Shown here in pieces: positions 9,701 through 11,892 of a DNA stretch of 11,892 nucleotides. The first letter of the stretch is position 1. Each line of letters begins with the position of its first letter. Source of the stretch: Pelagophyceae sp. CCMP2097. Taxonomy: Eukaryota > Sar > Pelagophyceae. Below the pieces are notes generated by a model that ran no database searches, was not told the DNA's origin, and was given only the letters and a program-made list of their open reading frames with translations. The position numbers and the translations under genes are program-made. The stretch spans positions 242,896 to 254,787 of the forward strand of contig MU657231.1 of NCBI GenBank assembly GCA_026770575.1. Reading direction: 5' to 3'.

Positions 9701-11330
9701 AGGGACCGTATCAAAGGCGTCGTCTCGAGGGACCGGAGAGGGACCGGATCGAGGGCCCGCCGTCTCGGGCCCCATCTCGAGGGCCCGCCGAGACGGGACC
9801 CGTGTAGAGAGCCCGTTGAAGAGGGGTGAGAGCCCGTTGAAGAGGGGTCCTCAAAAGGCGCCTCGAGGACCCGTGTAGAGGGCCCGTCTTCGGGGCTGTA
9901 AGTGGCCCGTCTCGAGGGTCGCCGTAGGGGCCGTATCGAGGGAACGTGTCGATTCCCCGCCATCGAGGGGCCGCATCGAGGGGCAAAATCGACGACCCGC
10001 CTCGTCTTTAGAGAGTGCCCGCCTCGAAGACCCCCATCTCGAGGGCCCGCCGAGACGGGACCGAATACAAGGCCCGCCGTCTCGGGCCCGTTCTCGAGGC
10101 CCCGTGGAGGGACGGGAGCGAGGGCGTCGTCTCGAGGGCCCGGAGAGGGACCCGTCGGGAGGGACCGTCGGGAGGGACCGTCGACAAGGCGCGCCGAGAC
10201 GGGCCCGTCTAGGGGACCCTGCCTCGAGGACCCGCCGAGACGGGACCGTCCACAAGGCCCTCCTCGAGTCTTTTGAGTCCTCGAGAGTGTTCATGAAGGG
10301 CCCGCCTCTCCGGGCCCGCCGTCTCCGGGCCCGCCTCTCCGGGCGCAGTTGAAAAGGCCCCGTTTCAGCGAACCTCCGGGGGCCTGAATGAAGAGCCCGT
10401 CTCCGCACCATCTCGAGCCCCTCGGCCTTTCCTTTGCCGCGCCGGGCAGAGTCCGTCTCAGTGGTGGAGAGAGGGCCGCCTCTCTTCCGACGGGGCCTTT
10501 GCACCCGCCTCTCCTGCCTCCCGCCCCGGCGCCGCGGCGACGCGCTGCGGCACCGGCCTCTGTCCGACGAATCGGCGTGCTGCGGCGCTCTTGGCTGGCG
10601 GTCGGGTACTCTCGAACCTTTTCGGAGAGGGCCCGTCGGTTTTCTATGGAACCTTTCGCTGGCTATTACCAGCGCTAGCAGGTTGCATCGAAACAACATC
10701 TCCACGATACCGATGCCGCCGCCCGTGAAGACGCGCCGGAACGTCTCTTTGAACCTAGCGTGGCGTGATAAGGGCGGCACGAGGCAGAGGGGCCGGCGCT
10801 CCCCCAAAACGCCCCCCCCAAACGCTCCCCAGGCACGACGCCGCATCGAACGGATCCACGTTGTAGATGCGGAAGCCCGACTCGGTGCCGCACCTACCGG
10901 GGCGGCGTGAGGGGCCCGGAGTGGTCAGAGGACGGCTGCTGGCAGAGGCCCCCGCGGCGCTTCTTTCGCGCCGCCGGGCCCGGGGGGCGCGCCGCGGGCC
11001 CGAGCGTCGCGTGCCATCGCTCCCGTTGGAATCGTCTTTCGCGTGCGGGGCCGCCTCTGCGGGCGCGCGTCCGCCGGCGCCTCTCCGCCGGCTTAAGCCG
11101 GCGCGCCCCTTTGGCGCATCCCCTTTGGCGGCTCCCGGCCCGACGCTCGGGCGCTCTTGAGAGCGGCGGCGCCGGGGTGTGCCGGGGACAGAGGCGGGCC
11201 GGGGACAGAGGTGGCAGAACGCCCGGCGTCTGTCTTCGACGCCGGACCCGCGCGCGAAGCATCCGTAATCTTGATTGAACGAAACGAAGAGCAGCTCCGA
11301 CTCGCGCGCCGCCTCGGCAGCGACGTGCAT
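3645..11330 (-). CDS. ATG18: ATG18/WIPI-family PROPPIN (autophagy beta-propeller), 5' half, 8 exons, 3' end outside window
   Basis: PROPPINs are seven-bladed WD40-like propellers that bind PtdIns3P/PtdIns(3,5)P2 and act in autophagosome formation and endolysosomal membrane traffic. Eight minus-strand exons (11254-11330, 10852-10893, 10670-10754, 9092-9130, 8964-9045, 8814-8912, 3798-3865, 3645-3733) join in frame to 193 codons plus 2 nt. Family landmarks occur in the right order: [96 protein letters not shown], then the blade around [17 protein letters not shown]. Family members are usually about 340-500 residues, so blades 1 to roughly 4 are here. The FRRG motif (blade 5) and the C-terminus were not found. 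The sequence is closest to plant-type ATG18a. Orthologue versus paralogue within the PROPPINs is not settled, so the symbol denotes the family. Only 581 of about 7,690 nt are coding. Confidence 0.93.
3734..3797 (-). other. Intron 7 (64 nt), GT-AG
   Basis: Begins GTGAGG and ends GAAATAG|G. The donor GTG and the first exon-8 bases GTG are the same, so an alternative junction shifted by a few bases would give the same or nearly the same protein. Splicing gives [11 protein letters not shown] as in the family. Confidence 0.92.
3798..3865 (-). CDS. ATG18: PROPPIN exon 7 ([23 protein letters not shown])
   Basis: A 68-nt exon after the 4.95-kb intron, entered at CGCCTAG|G (3866) and left at CAC|GTGAGG (3797) in phase 0. 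It completes Gly and encodes [20 protein letters not shown] followed by GH. This matches the family stretch GLCALS...NxVLACPGLxKGxV, so continuity across the giant intron is well supported. Confidence 0.94.
4495..4520. repeat. 13-bp tandem duplication (CGGCCGAATCCAA x2)
   Basis: Two exact copies plus the first five bases of a third, in intron 6. Confidence 0.92.
4593..4634. repeat. 14-bp tandem repeat (GTGCCGTTGAAAAG x3)
   Basis: Three adjacent 14-bp units in intron 6. The first begins A instead of G; the other two are identical. Confidence 0.95.
6843..6877. repeat. 18-bp tandem duplication (CCGTTGGAGAACCGCAGT)
   Basis: Two adjacent copies in intron 6, the second lacking only the final matching base. 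Confidence 0.92.
7141..7218. repeat. 13-bp minisatellite, 6 exact copies (GCCGGTGAAAAGG)
   Basis: Six perfectly identical 13-bp units in intron 6. The period is not divisible by three, so all frames cycle; the minus strand reads as runs of [17 protein letters not shown] sequence. The absence of any mismatch implies recent amplification or homogenisation. Confidence 0.97.
8003..8197. repeat. 13-bp minisatellite, 15 copies (ACTGTCCAAAGGG and ACTGTCATAAGGG variants)
   Basis: Fifteen contiguous 13-bp units in intron 6, about 620 bp from its donor. Two main variants differ at a CCA/CAT triplet. The core of five identical ACTGTCCAAAGGG units (8068-8132) is flanked by variant units. Two units end in GCA instead of GGG (8055-8067 and 8185-8197). 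Confidence 0.96.
8814..8912 (-). CDS. ATG18: PROPPIN exon 6 ([21 protein letters not shown])
   Basis: A 99-nt exon that completes Arg and continues [32 protein letters not shown] plus one base of Gly. The acceptor AAAAAAG|G at 8913 restores the family LRRDR sequence. The donor is GTGCCT at 8813. Past that point the frame loses resemblance ([10 protein letters not shown]), whereas the joined exon 7 gives ANPKGLVALC. Confidence 0.97.
8913..8963 (-). other. Intron 5 (51 nt), in-frame and stop-free
   Basis: Begins GTGAGT and ends AAAAAAG|G. Its length is a multiple of three and it contains no stop in the gene frame. Retention would insert a basic 17-residue segment (including [11 protein letters not shown]) between KLRR and DRVVVV, where the family has nothing. 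Removal exactly restores LRRDR. Confidence 0.92.
8964..9045 (-). CDS. ATG18: PROPPIN exon 5 ([19 protein letters not shown])
   Basis: An 82-nt exon starting at GCGTAG|GTG (9045) and ending at CGAC|GTGAGT, the only strong consensus donor in the gene. It encodes [20 protein letters not shown] and then VKAVKLR plus one base. This is the third propeller region of PROPPINs and matches plant-type ATG18 very closely. Confidence 0.97.
9046..9091 (-). other. Intron 4 (46 nt), minimal GT-AG intron
   Basis: Begins GTCCGT and ends GCGTAG|G. A competing TTTCAG seven bases earlier is followed by C rather than G and would disrupt the frame, so the AG|G site is the one used. Confidence 0.92.
9092..9130 (-). 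CDS. ATG18: PROPPIN exon 4, 39-nt micro-exon ([13 protein letters not shown])
   Basis: Joining exon 3 directly to exon 5 would drop the conserved loop VGGGxxPxYPPNK. A 39-nt, phase-0 segment encoding exactly [13 protein letters not shown] lies between them, bounded by CGTAG|G at 9131 and a GTCCGT donor at 9091. The reading frame and family sequence are both restored when it is included. It is easily missed by gene predictors because it is so short and its donor is weak. Confidence 0.95.
9131..10669 (-). other. Intron 3 (1,539 nt), repeat-filled
   Basis: Begins GTAATA and ends GTCGTAG|G. About two thirds of it, roughly 9359-10330, consists of short interspersed copies built from CTCGAGGG, GGGCCCG, CCGAGACGGG and GTAGAGAGGG. 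No further PROPPIN exon was seen inside, and the protein is continuous across it once micro-exon 4 is included. Confidence 0.9.
9359..10330. repeat. Dense CTCGAGGG / CCGAGACGGG / GTAGAGAGGG repeat field
   Basis: Most of intron 3 is a mosaic of short motifs in both orientations. CCCGTCTCGA and its complement TCGAGACGGG recur, often around GGGCCC. GTAGAGAGGG recurs around 9575-9605. An exact 31-nt repeat occurs at 9770-9800 and 10032-10062, showing duplication at a scale larger than one unit. The many self-complementary elements could fold extensively in the transcript. Confidence 0.9.
10670..10754 (-). CDS. ATG18: PROPPIN exon 3 (FKETFRR...[18 protein letters not shown])
   Basis: An 85-nt exon entered through ACGCTAG|G and left at CTG|GTAATA in phase 0. 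It encodes [19 protein letters not shown] followed by LFRCNLLAL. The [17 protein letters not shown] segment is among the most conserved in Atg18/WIPI proteins and is near-identical to the family pattern. Confidence 0.96.
10755..10851 (-). other. Intron 2 (97 nt), GT-AG
   Basis: Begins GTTCGA and ends CACGCTAG|G. Donor bases GTTC are repeated exactly as the first four bases of exon 3. No clear polypyrimidine tract precedes the acceptor. Confidence 0.9.
10852..10893 (-). CDS. ATG18: PROPPIN exon 2 ([11 protein letters not shown])
   Basis: A 42-nt exon that completes Ala and then encodes [13 protein letters not shown] plus the first two bases of a proline codon. The acceptor is GGTAG|G at 10894. 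The donor is GTTCGA at 10851, in phase 2. Joining to exon 3 gives NVDPFKETFRR, which is the expected PROPPIN sequence. Reading through the donor instead gives [13 protein letters not shown], which diverges from the family exactly at the junction. Confidence 0.93.
10894..11253 (-). other. Intron 1 (360 nt), probable GC-AG intron
   Basis: Bounded by TTCGC|GCGCGG and GGTAG|GTGCGG. The GC donor is inferred because it alone gives the family sequence without extra residues. The first six intron bases GCGCGG differ at one base from the first six bases of exon 2, GTGCGG. Like other introns here it is GC-rich and stop-poor. Confidence 0.7.
11254..11330 (-). CDS. ATG18: PROPPIN exon 1 (start codon, first strand of the propeller)
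   Basis: Encodes 25 residues beginning [15 protein letters not shown] and ending in the hallmark FNQDYGCF, plus two bases (GC) of an alanine codon completed by exon 2. The ATG at 11330-11328 has A at -3 (ACCATG) and gives the short N-terminal extension normal for PROPPINs. An in-frame ATG at 11495 would add 55 residues with no family resemblance, so the downstream start is preferred. The donor is uncertain. Ending at 11254 gives the family sequence CFACGTESG but requires a GC donor (GCGCGG). A GT at 11247-11246 would instead insert Arg-Gly between A and CGTESG. Confidence 0.85.
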
Positions 11331-11545
11331 GGTCGCGCCGCGTCCAGAGGAGTGGCCCGCCGCACGAAAAAGTGTTCGAGGCTCCGCACAAAGAGCCGAG
11401 GAACTGCATGACGATGGAGGAACCGCGTGGATTTCCAGACACAGAATTTTCCAAAAAAACGGCCCTGCTCTTCTACAGGGACCCGGGGGGCGCACTCTGA
11501 AGGGTGCCTACCTAAGGGCGCCTGCGTTAATTTTTAAAGATCTTT

Positions 11546-11643
11546 TTAGCGATAAACAGATTTCTGCGTGTTTCTCTCTCTCTTCTCGATTTTGGTCATT
11601 CTTAGCGATAATCCAGGCTTTCAGGAGGTCGTTTTAGCGATAA
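11546..11643. promoter_or_regulatory. Three exact TTAGCGATAA repeats upstream of the PROPPIN start
   Basis: Exact copies lie at 11546-11555, 11602-11611 and 11634-11643, with a weaker GGCGATAG copy near 11666. In gene orientation the motif reads TTATCGCTAA and lies about 215-315 bp before the ATG. The surrounding 11520-11710 is much richer in A and T than the gene body. A promoter or 5'-leader element is an inference from position, composition and repetition; no known factor is assigned. Confidence 0.45.
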
Positions 11644-11715
11644 TCGGGGTCCAGAAGCAGATTTCGGCGATAGTTTAGCACACGGATATCGTAGCGGGAA
11701 ATAGGTTTTTTTCAT

Positions 11716-11774
11716 GACCCGAAGGGTCCTTGCCGTTTATTCAACGTCAGTTTACGGCAAGGGCCCTTCGGGTC
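11716..11774. repeat. Inverted repeat, 21-nt arms with a 17-nt loop
   Basis: Arms 11716-11736 and 11754-11774 are reverse complements at 20 of 21 positions. The odd pair would be G-U in plus-strand RNA. The outer part of the left arm, GACCCGAAGGGTC, is itself palindromic. It could be a transcript hairpin, for example the 3' end of a plus- or minus-strand neighbour, or a small terminal-inverted-repeat element. No target-site duplication was evident. Confidence 0.85.
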
Positions 11775-11804
11775 CTTTGATTGAAGGATTACCAGGGGCA
11801 ATTA

Positions 11805-11852
11805 TGTCTGTCTGTCTGTTTGTCTGTTTGTCTGTCTGTTTGTCCGTCCGTC
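11805..11852. repeat. Tetranucleotide microsatellite (TGTC/TGTT, 12 units)
   Basis: Twelve contiguous 4-bp units, mostly TGTC and TGTT and ending in CGTC CGTC. It lies upstream of the PROPPIN gene near the window edge and is the only simple tetranucleotide array seen. Confidence 0.96.
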
Positions 11853-11892
11853 GCCGGGTCCATCCGTGAGGTTCCACCTTTGGGAAGAAAAA

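Larger units (their letters stand above)
11331..11892. other. Upstream region of the PROPPIN gene, no gene recognised
   Basis: Contains the presumed leader and promoter of the minus-strand gene, with the elements listed separately. A minus-strand frame open from an ATG at 11454 overlaps the start codon out of frame and could act as an upstream ORF if transcribed. The transcription start is unknown. In dinoflagellates a spliced-leader acceptor would be expected here, but none can be singled out. Confidence 0.5.

Noticed and set aside
8882..9829. Plus-strand 315-codon frame
   Set aside because: It is the antisense of PROPPIN exons 4-6 and of the intron 3 repeat field.
11093..11495. In-frame upstream ATG at 11495 as the PROPPIN start
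   Set aside because: The added 55 residues have no similarity to the family, whose N-termini are short; the ATG at 11330 has a better context.

Overview
The window is nuclear DNA of a GC-rich eukaryote and carries the 5' half of one intron-rich gene on the minus strand. That gene encodes a PROPPIN, the WD40-propeller autophagy family ATG18/WIPI. Eight coding exons (39-99 nt each, 581 nt in total, 193 complete codons) were assembled by translating the minus strand and joining segments that match the family order. The start codon is at 11330 and the last recognised exon ends at 3645. About half to 60% of a PROPPIN is present. The exons for the later blades, including the FRRG lipid-binding motif, were not found and probably lie beyond position 1.

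Layout, in gene order from right to left: 11331-11892 is a less GC-rich upstream region with a TGTC/TGTT microsatellite, a 21-nt-arm inverted repeat and three exact copies of TTAGCGATAA. Exons 1-3 occupy 10670-11330, with introns of 360 and 97 nt. Intron 3 (1.54 kb) is packed with CTCGAG/GACGGGCCC-type repeats. Exons 4-6 occupy 8814-9130 with introns of only 46 and 51 nt; exon 4 is a 39-nt micro-exon. Intron 6 (4.95 kb) is filled with short tandem duplications, including two 13-bp minisatellites. Exons 7-8 occupy 3645-3865, with a 64-nt intron. From 3644 to 1 is apparently intron 8, running off the window and ending in a 12-bp minisatellite.

All seven complete introns end in AG followed by G, six of them in TAG|G. 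Clear polypyrimidine tracts are absent, and the donors beyond GT are very loose; one appears to be GC. With the high GC content and giant repetitive introns, this suggests a protist alga. Dinoflagellates (known for relaxed GT/GC/GA donors and AG|G acceptors) and GC-rich haptophytes are the best candidates, but the lineage cannot be fixed from this window. The protein itself most resembles the plant/algal ATG18a type, from my knowledge of the family.

The many long open frames on both strands across the introns are most likely artefacts: the DNA is GC-rich and poor in TA, hence poor in stop codons. No second gene, tRNA, rRNA or intact transposon was recognised.
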